A stretch of DNA of 64,000 bases. It comes from Proteiniphilum sp. UBA5384 (GTDB lineage Bacteria; Bacteroidota; Bacteroidia; Bacteroidales; Dysgonomonadaceae). The notes under the pieces were generated by a model, which did no database searches, was not told the DNA's origin, and worked only from the letters and a program-made list of their open reading frames with translations. This document shows, one piece after another, positions 46,132-54,656 of the stretch. Numbering within the stretch: the stretch's first letter is position 1; each line of letters begins with the position of its first letter. The translations under genes were made by a program, and so were the position numbers. The DNA lies in assembly GCF_002410825.1 (NCBI RefSeq), contig NZ_DHOS01000002.1, positions 1 through 64,000 on the forward strand. Reading direction: 5' to 3'.

Positions 46132-47586
46132 ATGCAAGAAATTGTAAAAAGAAAAAGGGCAAGGATAGAAAGGGATCCTTCCCGGGTGATTACCCGGCCA
46201 TATATCCCGGGAGATCTTTCGAGGATAAACAACTTGCTTTCTAAAGTATTGGGGTTATCCGAATCCACGGCTAAAAAAATATTGCTGCAACTCCATCATG
46301 ATTTCGCCGACCGGCACCGGAACCTGGATGAATTATTAATGGTAAATTTCGACAAGGTAGCCGAATATATTCCCCATACGATCCACATTTCACTTACCAA
46401 GAAAATGCTTATAGGGTCTTATTTTACCATGGAATATTCCATTGAGTCGGCAGCCCTCTTCAATCCCTCCATCGTCCTTCACCCCGACCAGAGCAATGTC
46501 CCGAAGGGTGGCGCACGGTTTGTCATGAGCCTGCGCGCGACGGGAGAAGGGCATATCTCATCGATCGTGTTCCGAAGCGGCATCATCGATAGCGACTTTT
46601 CGTTCATATTCGACAGTGTGCCGGATTTCGTGGAAACACCTGCCATGCTGCATGATCCCTTTTACGACAATCATCTTTTCTGCCTTAGCCTTCAGGAAAT
46701 GGGTGTCTGGAACGATACCTCCGAAAAAATCCTGAGCCGGTTACAGCCCTTTTTTACTTATCAGGACCTTAAATTCAGTATTCATGAAGTATACAAGAAA
46801 AATCCCGATCAAAGCGACGATACTACCATCAATGCCATCAACTGGCTGGCCAATTCGAATTACAAGATAAAGTTCAACGATAAAACCCAATTATCGGAAC
46901 GGGTGATATATCCGGTTTCAGAGAATGAAAGCAAAGGCATCGAGGACGCCCGTTTCGTCCAATTTACCAGAGACAACGGGAAAACTGTCTACTATGCCAC
47001 TTACACTGCCTATAACGGTGAACACATCCTGCCGCAACTGATCAAAACAAAAGATTTCGTCACCTTCAATATTTCCACCCTGAACGGTAAAGCCATACAA
47101 AACAAAGGTCTGGCATTGTTCCCCCGTAAGATAAACGGAATGTACGCCATGCTGTCGAGGCAGGACGGCGAAAATAACCATATCATGTTTTCCGACAACC
47201 TGCACTTCTGGCATACCTCCCAGGTCATCCAGGAACCACTCTACCCGTGGGAATTCGTACAAATCGGGAATTGCGGCTCCCCTATTGAATTAAAGGAAGG
47301 CTGGCTGGTACTGACACATGGCGTGGGGCCCATGCGTCAATATTGCATCAGCGCCATATTGCTCGACCTCAACGATCCCACAAAGATTATCGGACGATTG
47401 GCAGAACCATTGCTGTCACCCAACGAGGAAGAGCGGGTGGGATACGTACCCAATGTAATATATACCTGCGGGGCGATGCTCCTCAACGGGCACCTGATTA
47501 TCCCCTACGCCATGTCGGATATCACCACGCGGGTAGCCACGGTAGAATTAAAAAGCCTCCTCAGGATGATGAAACTCGCCGGTTAG
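46132..47586 (+). CDS. GH130-family glycosidase/phosphorylase
   Basis: A 484-residue cytoplasmic protein (no signal peptide) of the five-bladed beta-propeller family GH130. Recognisable pieces are FNPSIVLHPDQSN, GARFVMSLRATGEGHISSI near 125-143, KGIEDARFVQF near 264 with the conserved acid, and PLYPWEFVQIGNCGSPIEL near 364. Family members act on beta-mannosides, as phosphorylases or, in the branch lacking some phosphate-binding residues, as beta-1,2-mannosidases. Coupling to a GT4 suggests synthesis and turnover of an intracellular mannose-containing oligosaccharide. Confidence 0.85.
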   Translation: MQEIVKRKRARIERDPSRVITRPYIPGDLSRINNLLSKVLGLSESTAKKILLQLHHDFADRHRNLDELLMVNFDKVAEYIPHTIHISLTKKMLIGSYFTMEYSIESAALFNPSIVLHPDQSNVPKGGARFVMSLRATGEGHISSIVFRSGIIDSDFSFIFDSVPDFVETPAMLHDPFYDNHLFCLSLQEMGVWNDTSEKILSRLQPFFTYQDLKFSIHEVYKKNPDQSDDTTINAINWLANSNYKIKFNDKTQLSERVIYPVSENESKGIEDARFVQFTRDNGKTVYYATYTAYNGEHILPQLIKTKDFVTFNISTLNGKAIQNKGLALFPRKINGMYAMLSRQDGENNHIMFSDNLHFWHTSQVIQEPLYPWEFVQIGNCGSPIELKEGWLVLTHGVGPMRQYCISAILLDLNDPTKIIGRLAEPLLSPNEEERVGYVPNVIYTCGAMLLNGHLIIPYAMSDITTRVATVELKSLLRMMKLAG

Positions 47587-47662
47587 TCTTTAGTTAATCG
47601 AGCCTGTACGATGACGCTACCATATCTACTGTAAATCTCTTGCGGAATCGCCACATTAGATA

Positions 47663-47966
47663 AAAATTCCGATTGTCGTTACGTTGCATACCATTATGCA
47701 GCAGATATTTATATTACGCCTTACCGGACCGAGCTCCTCGCCAACATAATGATCAGCATATCCTAGGAAACTCACTGCCGTGGCTGGTGAAGGAGTACCG
47801 GAAAAACAGCGACTAAGAGACAGGTGGCTGTTGCAACCGGCTCGAGAAAGAAGGAGTAAGCCTCAACCAAAAAGCAGAAAGTACACTGGCTTACCTGATC
47901 GCCTATTTGATAGTGATGACGGTGCACGAAGAATATTACAGCAAGGATTATAACCACCCCAAGTAA
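47663..47966 (+). pseudogene. Internally deleted remnant of a second GT4 gene
   Basis: Between the GH130 gene and araB are fragments that align in order with the intact GT4 protein at 43832-46105. KIPIVVTLHT is joined after a frame change to YAADIYITPYRTE; the intact protein has KIPLIVTLHT and YAADIYLTPYLNE, about 150 residues apart. A short LVKEYRKNSD piece with a stop follows. Last come ETGGCCNRLEKEGVSLNQ and AESTLAYLIAYLIVMTVHE, then EEYYSKDYNHPK and TAA at 47964; the intact protein has ETEGCFDGLERDGLSRNQ, AESTLAYLISYLVVLEAHE and EEYYSKDWQQ. Divergence shows an old paralogue, not a recent duplicate. Confidence 0.85.
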
Positions 47967-47968
47967 CA

Positions 47969-47997
47969 TTGGAAGGGATTGTTTATATCCCTTCCAA
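47969..47997. terminator. Perfect hairpin at the araB 3' end
   Basis: TTGGAAGGGAT (47969-47979) pairs with ATCCCTTCCAA (47987-47997), 11 bp, with the araB stop codon in the loop region. No U-tract follows on the minus strand. It probably closes the araB message and the convergent remnant. Confidence 0.5.
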
Positions 47998-49611
47998 AAA
48001 ATAGTTTAATTGCCTATATTTTGTGTACAATAGGTCATAAGTTTTCCGATTCTCCGCACGGGGCATATATTCCACCATATACCCCTGCCCCATTGTTTCA
48101 AGGGCGCTTTCCATGGAAGGAAAGACCTTCGCGGCAACAGCAGCACACATGGCGGCACCCAGAGCTCCGGCCTGCTGTGCTGCCGCCACTTTAATAGGTA
48201 CGCCCATTATATCGGAAAGCGTCTGCATTACATAGGGTGATTTTAGGGAGATCCCTCCCACCCCAATCACCTTATCCACCCGTACACCCTCTCTTTCGAG
48301 ATGCTCCATAATGGCACGGGATCCGAAAGCAGTGGCTTCTACCAGACTCTTAAAAATTTGCGCGGGGGTAGTAGCCAAAGTAATTCCTGCAATTCCACCT
48401 TTCAACGTAAGATCGGCGAAAGGGGTACGACGACCATTCAACCAGTCGGTCGCCACCGGGTCCAACGCTGTTATCGGCAGTATTTCAGCCGCCTCGTTCA
48501 GCTGCGGCAATATTCGTGCTGCCGCCTCTGCCCTCTCTCTTTCCGGCAAGAGGTTCAGCGACCAGGAAAGTATTCCCTTCCACCAGGCGTATACGTCGCC
48601 AAAGGCGGATTGACCCGCCTCCAGCCCTACCAATCCGGGGATAACCGATCCGTCTACCTGTCCACTGATCCCGGAAATCAGCTTCTCTGCGATATCCTCT
48701 TTGGGGGTGACCACAATATCGCAGGTAGATGTCCCGATGATTTTCACCATCGTGTGCGCCGTAATACCGGCTCCAATAGCCCCGGCATGCGCGTCGATGA
48801 TTCCGACGGACACATTCACGTTTTGAGGCAATCCCAACCTCTCTGTCCACTCCTGCGTCAGTTTCCCGGCAGAGATGTCACTGGTATATGTTTCGTTCTT
48901 TAAACGGGCTCCAAACCCATCTAACAGGGGGTCAAGCGCCGAGAGAAACTCCTGCGAAGGGTAACCACCCCATTCTGCTGCCCACATCCCTTTATGTCCC
49001 GCAGCGCAACGACTGCGCCTTACCTTCTCAGGCTTCAGGTTTCCGGTCAATAATGCCGGCATCCAGTCACAATGTTCAATGATAGAATAAGCCTTAGACC
49101 TGATTTTTTTATTTTCCCGAAGCACATGCAGTGCCTTCGCCCAAAACCATTCTGAAGAATAAATACCTCCTGAACGGGATGTAAAATCGATCTCCCAGCT
49201 ATGTGCAAGTGTATTGATTTCATCCGCCTCTCGTATTGAAGTATGGTCTTTCCAAAGAATAAACATCGCATCGGGCTCATCTGCCAACTCGGGCAGGAGC
49301 GCCAACGGTGTACCGTCCCTGTCAGTCAGACAAGGTGTACTTCCGGTTGTATCTATCCCCAGGGCGACAATATTTTTTATCCCATCGACTGATAGTTGCG
49401 ACAATAAATCATGCATCACTTCCACCAGCGAATCGATATAATCCTGCGGATGTTGCCGGTATCGGTTGGCCGAAGAATTGCAATACAAACCCTCCCTCCA
49501 ACGGGGATAATAAGATACTGCTACACCTACTTCTTTTCCTGATGCGGCATTTAAGGCTACTGCCCGACATGAATCGGTGCCATAATCAATTCCTATGACT
49601 AGTTTTTCCAT
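47983..49611 (-). CDS. araB: Ribulokinase (FGGY family)
   Basis: Phosphorylates ribulose to ribulose-5-phosphate. The 542 residues fit AraB length. The N-terminal nucleotide-binding motif GIDYGTDSCRAVAL is at 6-19, ALGIDTTGSTPCL near 85, LWKDHTS near 120, then the FGGY signatures GTSTCDIVVTP near 291 and GGISLKSPYVMQTLSDIMGVPI near 445 (in part). AraB enzymes accept D- as well as L-ribulose, so the kinase fits either L-arabinose or D-arabinose catabolism. It is six bases downstream of the permease gene. The isomerase and epimerase of the pathway are not in the window. Confidence 0.88.
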   Translation of the reverse strand: MEKLVIGIDYGTDSCRAVALNAASGKEVGVAVSYYPRWREGLYCNSSANRYRQHPQDYIDSLVEVMHDLLSQLSVDGIKNIVALGIDTTGSTPCLTDRDGTPLALLPELADEPDAMFILWKDHTSIREADEINTLAHSWEIDFTSRSGGIYSSEWFWAKALHVLRENKKIRSKAYSIIEHCDWMPALLTGNLKPEKVRRSRCAAGHKGMWAAEWGGYPSQEFLSALDPLLDGFGARLKNETYTSDISAGKLTQEWTERLGLPQNVNVSVGIIDAHAGAIGAGITAHTMVKIIGTSTCDIVVTPKEDIAEKLISGISGQVDGSVIPGLVGLEAGQSAFGDVYAWWKGILSWSLNLLPERERAEAAARILPQLNEAAEILPITALDPVATDWLNGRRTPFADLTLKGGIAGITLATTPAQIFKSLVEATAFGSRAIMEHLEREGVRVDKVIGVGGISLKSPYVMQTLSDIMGVPIKVAAAQQAGALGAAMCAAVAAKVFPSMESALETMGQGYMVEYMPRAENRKTYDLLYTKYRQLNYFLEGI

Positions 49612-49616
49612 TTCAT

Positions 49617-51065
49617 TTATTTTCCGTTACCCAGCTTTTTGCTGCGTGCTATTGTAAAACTGTAATAAGTGATAATAATAAATGCGATAGCAGGTACCCA
49701 ATAGGCAAACTTAATGCTTCCCGCCTGATCCGAAAGGATACCCTGAATCTGTGTCAGCAGCGCTGCTCCTGCGATGGCCATCACCATACCCGAACCGGCA
49801 ATTTTGGTATCATCACCCAATCCCCTCATGCCCAATCCATAGATTGTGGGGAACATGGCCGACATGCAACCCGAAATACCCATCAAAGCATATACACCCA
49901 TAAATCCTTCTCCATAAATCGTCACAAGGGAGCAGATTAATGCCAAAATACCCAATCCTGATAATATGTTCACCGGACGGGTATATTTCATCAGCCAAGT
50001 ACAAATAAATCGCCCCACTACGAATAATATCAGCGACAAGATATAATAAGTAGCTCCGGCCTGCTCCGCCGTACGAGGTAGCAGTGCGTCCAGTCCGAGG
50101 TATTCACTCAACGAATAAAAAGAACCTGCCACCGGTTCCACGCTGCGCAATGCTCCAATAATTGCTTCTTGTGAAGGGTTGACACCCAGTCCGGCGATCA
50201 CCACATCCAGATCAAGTTGCTGCATCGCATAACGGATAATGAACGACCAGACAGCGATTTGCGAACCCACATAGAAGAACTGTGCCACGACACCCCAGAC
50301 ATAATTTTTATTCCTTTTCAACCTCCCCCAAGTAGCTTTTAAATCTAAACTCTTGTCATCATCCTGTGCTTTGGGCATTTTGGTGAAAATGATCAACAAA
50401 AACAACACCAACATTACCATGCCCAAGATCAAATAGGCGGTCGTAACGGCACTCAGTTCACCTCTCTGAATATCAACTAATTCAGAACTACTTAACATAG
50501 CTCTTTCTCCAGCCGTCAGGGTATTTAGCTGTGAGAGAACAAATATCTGGCTAGCCAACACACCGGTCAATGCGCCAAAAGGGTTGAACGACTGTGAAAA
50601 ATTCAACCTTCGGGTGGCTGTCCTCGGATCGCCAAGTGCATATACATACGCATTGGTAGCTGTTTCAAGCACCGAGAGGCCGGCAAACAACACAAAAATA
50701 GCAAAGAGATAAGTTGCAAAACTTAGTGGTGAACTGATCTCATTAACCAACATAGCCGGATAAAAGAGCATCGATCCTATGATACAGAGCAACAACCCCA
50801 GCTGCACACCCGATTTAAAAGTTCTCTTTTTGATGTAAATGGCACCCGGAAGGGCAAAACAACCATAACCCAAGAGATAGCATACCACCTGTATCCAGGC
50901 TGTTTGCGTATCATTCATGCTCATAATTCGCTTGAATGCCGCCAACATGGTATCAGTCATATTGTTGGGTACTGCCCAAATAAAAAAGAGGGAAGTAAGA
51001 AGAATAAAGGGGAACAGTATCCCGGGGGGGATCAATCGCTGCTTTTCTACATTATTTGTATTCAT
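49617..51065 (-). CDS. MFS sugar permease, FucP-like
   Basis: A 482-residue inner-membrane transporter with about 12 hydrophobic segments. LTSLFFIWAVPNNMTDTML near 18-36 and YLLGYGCFALPGAIYIKK match the FHS family (FucP, glucose/galactose permeases), as does ATNAYVYALGDPRTATRRLNFSQSFNPFG (in part, near 135-163). FucP-type carriers import L-fucose and, in E. coli, also D-arabinose. Given the adjacent ribulokinase, an arabinose or related pentose is a fair guess. The leader contains the TCTTGG repeat array. Confidence 0.82.
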   Translation of the reverse strand: MNTNNVEKQRLIPPGILFPFILLTSLFFIWAVPNNMTDTMLAAFKRIMSMNDTQTAWIQVVCYLLGYGCFALPGAIYIKKRTFKSGVQLGLLLCIIGSMLFYPAMLVNEISSPLSFATYLFAIFVLFAGLSVLETATNAYVYALGDPRTATRRLNFSQSFNPFGALTGVLASQIFVLSQLNTLTAGERAMLSSSELVDIQRGELSAVTTAYLILGMVMLVLFLLIIFTKMPKAQDDDKSLDLKATWGRLKRNKNYVWGVVAQFFYVGSQIAVWSFIIRYAMQQLDLDVVIAGLGVNPSQEAIIGALRSVEPVAGSFYSLSEYLGLDALLPRTAEQAGATYYILSLILFVVGRFICTWLMKYTRPVNILSGLGILALICSLVTIYGEGFMGVYALMGISGCMSAMFPTIYGLGMRGLGDDTKIAGSGMVMAIAGAALLTQIQGILSDQAGSIKFAYWVPAIAFIIITYYSFTIARSKKLGNGK

Positions 51066-51072
51066 ATTTATT

Positions 51073-51105
51073 GAGAATCAAGAGCCAAGAATCAAGAGCC
51101 AAGAC
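51073..51105 (-). repeat. TCTTGG/TCTTGA leader repeat, copy 2
   Basis: On the minus strand, two and a half units of CTTGGCTCTTGATT, 8-40 bases before the permease ATG. See the related arrays at 24618-24641 and 52465-52486. Confidence 0.65.
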
Positions 51106-51188
51106 GTCTAGTATCAGTGTTGGTTCCTTTCTTGCTTTATATTATTATTTAAAAATTATGGAATCTATAAATTCGAAGTAAAACGGGG

Positions 51189-52442
51189 TCAAAAGATGTT
51201 TCTGACTTTCTCAAGATTTACTCCCAGCAATTTTTCCGCGATGGGGGAAAGGTTAGTCTCTTCGCCTGTGAAATGGAATACGTCATGCCTGTGTGACAAT
51301 GACTCTCCCGGTTTCAGGAATGCGGCGGGCGAGCAACTCTCCAGTTCGAGGAAAGGCCCCATAATACTTCCATCTTCCAGCGGACCGTCGTTATAAGCGT
51401 TGAGTGCGTCTCCTATCAGCGGATCGCGATCGGGATTCCATTCCTGATTCAAATAGGTAGCATCAGGGTTCGTATCGAATGTGATAATGGTCAATCGCCT
51501 GGCAAGCGGATCGTAATTCCCTGCGATTGCTTTGGTACGTTTGGGATTCATTCCCAGTTTTCCTCTTGATTTTCCATCGGTTTTAAGATAAAGGATACCG
51601 TTATCGTCTTTAAGGCGATCAGCCGGGATTTCTCCAAAATAATCGGACGTCACCACTTTTCCTAAATCTTTCTCCTCACCGGCATTATAGGGAATTACCG
51701 TTACTGCCGTTTCGGAAGGGTTGAACATATCGAGCATCCAGATGCAGACCGTTCCCGTCTCGGGTGTCCACTCGAAATCATTTTTGTTGGTGATCTTATT
51801 GGTTGTCTCATAAGCCACTCCCTTCACTCCCTGCGGTATCTCAACCTGCAACTTGCCGGCTATTCCGGATGGAGAGAGCAGTGAAATTTTTCGTTCAATC
51901 CCAATATTCAGAAGATTTCCCAGGTAGTTTCTCTGTGTCATTTCTTTGGTGAAGACAGCCTCTTTTCCAGTCACTCCGTTTACTTCCCACTCTTCAATAT
52001 CAATTGCTTTTGGAGTATGCCAGTTATCATACACCTGTTCTTTCCCCTGTTCAAAGTAGATAGAATACTTTCCGCCTTCCGGTCCGAGCCAGAAACGATC
52101 CTCGCCACCGAAGCCGTTCATATGTTCATCCACTATACCAGCATCAAAAAAATTGTAGTTCACAAACCCGTGACTTTCTCCTCCAAGACCGTTGGCCGTG
52201 GAAGTAAACACTTTTCCCTGATACCTGGCCGACAAGATTATCTGTGCTTTTTCATCTTCCGACTTTAGTACGATTAATCCTTCATCTTTTTCGGATAGAT
52301 AATTCAAATCATATCCAAAAGTTCCTTTTTCATATTCCTTTTCCATGTTTTCTGATGTTTTTTTATTGCCTGTACAAGAGAATAAAATTGCTCCTCCCAT
52401 CATGACGGGCAACATAGTGCGATAGATTTGTTTTAGTTGCAT
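51189..52442 (-). CDS. DUF6786-like lipoprotein
   Basis: A 417-residue exported protein starting MQLKQIYRTMLPVM; GGAILFSC is a lipobox, so it is lipid-anchored. The frame is open to a TTG at 52469 that lies in the leader repeat, so ATG 52442 is preferred. FGYDLNYLSEKDEGLIVLKSEDEKAQIILS (opening part), YQGKVFTSTANG and SHRHDVFHFTG match a Bacteroidetes family of unknown function that I believe is DUF6786; it is beta-rich and resembles aldose-epimerase/galactose-mutarotase folds. A role as sugar-binding or mutarotase-like protein in the locus is possible but unproven. Confidence 0.7.
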   Translation of the reverse strand: MQLKQIYRTMLPVMMGGAILFSCTGNKKTSENMEKEYEKGTFGYDLNYLSEKDEGLIVLKSEDEKAQIILSARYQGKVFTSTANGLGGESHGFVNYNFFDAGIVDEHMNGFGGEDRFWLGPEGGKYSIYFEQGKEQVYDNWHTPKAIDIEEWEVNGVTGKEAVFTKEMTQRNYLGNLLNIGIERKISLLSPSGIAGKLQVEIPQGVKGVAYETTNKITNKNDFEWTPETGTVCIWMLDMFNPSETAVTVIPYNAGEEKDLGKVVTSDYFGEIPADRLKDDNGILYLKTDGKSRGKLGMNPKRTKAIAGNYDPLARRLTIITFDTNPDATYLNQEWNPDRDPLIGDALNAYNDGPLEDGSIMGPFLELESCSPAAFLKPGESLSHRHDVFHFTGEETNLSPIAEKLLGVNLEKVRNIF

Positions 52443-52464
52443 AAGATAAAAATTAGATACAAGC

Positions 52465-52486
52465 GCCAAGAGTCAAGAACCAAGAC
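52465..52486 (-). repeat. TCTTGG/TCTTGA leader repeat, copy 3
   Basis: GTCTTGGTTCTTGACTCTTGGC on the minus strand, about 23-44 bases before the ATG of the DUF6786-like gene. Confidence 0.65.
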
Positions 52487-52542
52487 ATTTTATTGACAAT
52501 ATCGGTTACTTCATAATTGGCTGAATCGATTATTGAATAATT

Positions 52543-54636
52543 TTATTTGATTTTTCCAAATTTATCGAGGATACGGTTATAGGCCTCTGCTGCTGCACCA
52601 TTTCCCCAATCGTATATGGTAAATTCCCCTATTCCTTCACCTTCGGGACTTGTCCGTCCTCCATGGCCGTAATTTTCCATCATAAATCCGTAGTCCTCCT
52701 CACCAAAGAAGGGGTATACTCTCTCCCATTGTACTTTTGTGACAGGGTTCAAAGGACTGTACATCATTACAAACGATGCTTTCAGCGCCGCCCACCCTCT
52801 TTCATTATACTCATCATTGCTTAATAGTTTTCCATACTGCAGGATAAGCTCTGAGAAAAGGCTCTGGCGCGAGTCGTTCCATTCGCCATCGGCATTCAGC
52901 ACACCGAAGCCGCCAAGTACATTCACATACATGTAGGGCGGCTGCCAGGAAGCCTGTGTCATCAACATTTCATCGAGCGTACGCTGTCCCCATTCCAGAT
53001 ATTGCCGGTCGCCGGTCAGCCGATAACTCTCAAGAAGCGCCTCTGCCGCCCAGAACATGGAGAAATTGTTCTGTTTGTACATATTATTCCGGCTTACTTT
53101 TTTCCCGACCAAATAATCTGATCCATATCGCGAACAGGACCAGTAGGTCTCAAAATCTTCCCATCTCCCGACGGGGATGATATCCCGGATCACCGCATCA
53201 ATAGCTTTGAATCCGGCCTCTTTGTACTTCTGCTTTCCCGTCAACTCATAGAGTTTCAAAAGAAAAGTTGCCGACATAGAAGTTTCAGATGATTCATTCA
53301 GGTGAGCCATTGGTTGCAAAGTATGCAGGTCGAGCCATCCGGGGAAAAAACCGTTCTCCGACTGGATATCGAGTAGTGATTCGGCATATTGCTCGGCGTA
53401 ACGAAGTAGCCGTTCATCTTTTTCCAGTTCATCATACCATCGAAGCATCAACAGTGCTGTCCAACTCATATCAAGGATATGGAAAGGCGATTCGGCCGCA
53501 TTCCAGGTATAGGGATTCCTATTTGAGTTTCCCCAAAAATGGGTATCCCATCCCTTGCTGCGGTTATATTTCTTACCGTCTATCTCTACCTCCTGCATCT
53601 CTGTTCCGATCAAACCGTAAAAGAAACCTTCGACTTGCGGAAAGGAAAGCGCCAGTTCTTTGGTGAGTAGTGCCTTTTCCATCAGGTCTGTGTTGCCCAT
53701 TCTTCTGGCATACCGGTATAATCCGCTTGCCGAGCGCAGGGAGCTGAACCATGCCTGATTCCATACCGAACGGAATTCCCTTTCGTTGATTTCTCCCGGA
53801 TAGTTGGGGCTTTGGGTATAATTCACGATAAAGACCGGTGCACCCACCTTATTGCCTTTCAATCTAAATTCCTGCCAGACATTCTCCGCCCAACTATTAA
53901 AAGCCCAGTTATAAGTATGCTCCACATATCGGTCCAGATCGGCATCTCCCGGGTTTCCGGTTTGATAAAGATCATGCCCCCAATGGTTCCATAGGAATTC
54001 AAGGGGTCTGCGGAAAGGATTTTTCAATGATGATTCATCCCTGTCCACCATCAGGTAAAAACCGATTTTCACTTCCCCGGCAGGATATTCGGCTCCCGGC
54101 TCACGTACAAACAGCACATGATCGTCGACCCTGCCATTACTCATCCCCAAGATAAGTCGGTTTCCTTTCGCATCGAGATCAAGATACCACCTTACCGGCG
54201 TTCCTTTTTTCATAATATCCAGATCGGGAATCAGGGTAATCACCTGCCTCCCATCGGCCATGATCAGTGCCGGAGAGCGGAATACATGCTGGTCAATGAT
54301 ATGACGGCCCGTAGGAGTGATATGAGGCGCCCAATGGAAAGAGGGAAAGAAGCCGGGAGTCACCGATACTTGCCAATCATCCTGCTTCACTGTTTTATCG
54401 ATCGGGAAAGTGAATTGTATATACAGGCAATTCTCATCCACCGCCCTGATCCGGCTAGTACCTTTTTCACTACCTAGCAGGTCATATTGGATTCTTCGGA
54501 CAGCATTTTTTAATGATTGGGGCAATTCTAGTACTATGGGATAGTGGCTATTCCCCATCTCTATCTCTTGTGCATATAATACACTAGAGAAAATCATGAC
54601 CATGCCCAATACCGTATAAATAATCCTCTTTATCAC
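52543..54636 (-). CDS. Secreted helical protein of unknown function (PUL member)
   Basis: A 697-residue exported protein. No ATG precedes the signal peptide; GTG 54636 (or TTG 54639) must be the start, giving MIKRIIYTVLGMVMIFSSVLYAQ. Residues to about 200 look beta-rich; the rest is helical with recurring aromatic pairs (SWTALLMLRWYDELEKDERLLRYAEQ in part, ENGFFPGWLDLH, SMSATFLLKLYELTGK), as in (alpha/alpha)6-barrel glycosidases such as GH88/105/127-type enzymes. I do not recognise the family. In the middle of a glycan locus, a glycoside hydrolase or lyase role is likely. Confidence 0.8.
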   Translation of the reverse strand: MIKRIIYTVLGMVMIFSSVLYAQEIEMGNSHYPIVLELPQSLKNAVRRIQYDLLGSEKGTSRIRAVDENCLYIQFTFPIDKTVKQDDWQVSVTPGFFPSFHWAPHITPTGRHIIDQHVFRSPALIMADGRQVITLIPDLDIMKKGTPVRWYLDLDAKGNRLILGMSNGRVDDHVLFVREPGAEYPAGEVKIGFYLMVDRDESSLKNPFRRPLEFLWNHWGHDLYQTGNPGDADLDRYVEHTYNWAFNSWAENVWQEFRLKGNKVGAPVFIVNYTQSPNYPGEINEREFRSVWNQAWFSSLRSASGLYRYARRMGNTDLMEKALLTKELALSFPQVEGFFYGLIGTEMQEVEIDGKKYNRSKGWDTHFWGNSNRNPYTWNAAESPFHILDMSWTALLMLRWYDELEKDERLLRYAEQYAESLLDIQSENGFFPGWLDLHTLQPMAHLNESSETSMSATFLLKLYELTGKQKYKEAGFKAIDAVIRDIIPVGRWEDFETYWSCSRYGSDYLVGKKVSRNNMYKQNNFSMFWAAEALLESYRLTGDRQYLEWGQRTLDEMLMTQASWQPPYMYVNVLGGFGVLNADGEWNDSRQSLFSELILQYGKLLSNDEYNERGWAALKASFVMMYSPLNPVTKVQWERVYPFFGEEDYGFMMENYGHGGRTSPEGEGIGEFTIYDWGNGAAAEAYNRILDKFGKIK

Positions 54637-54656
54637 CAAATCAATTAATCAGTTAA

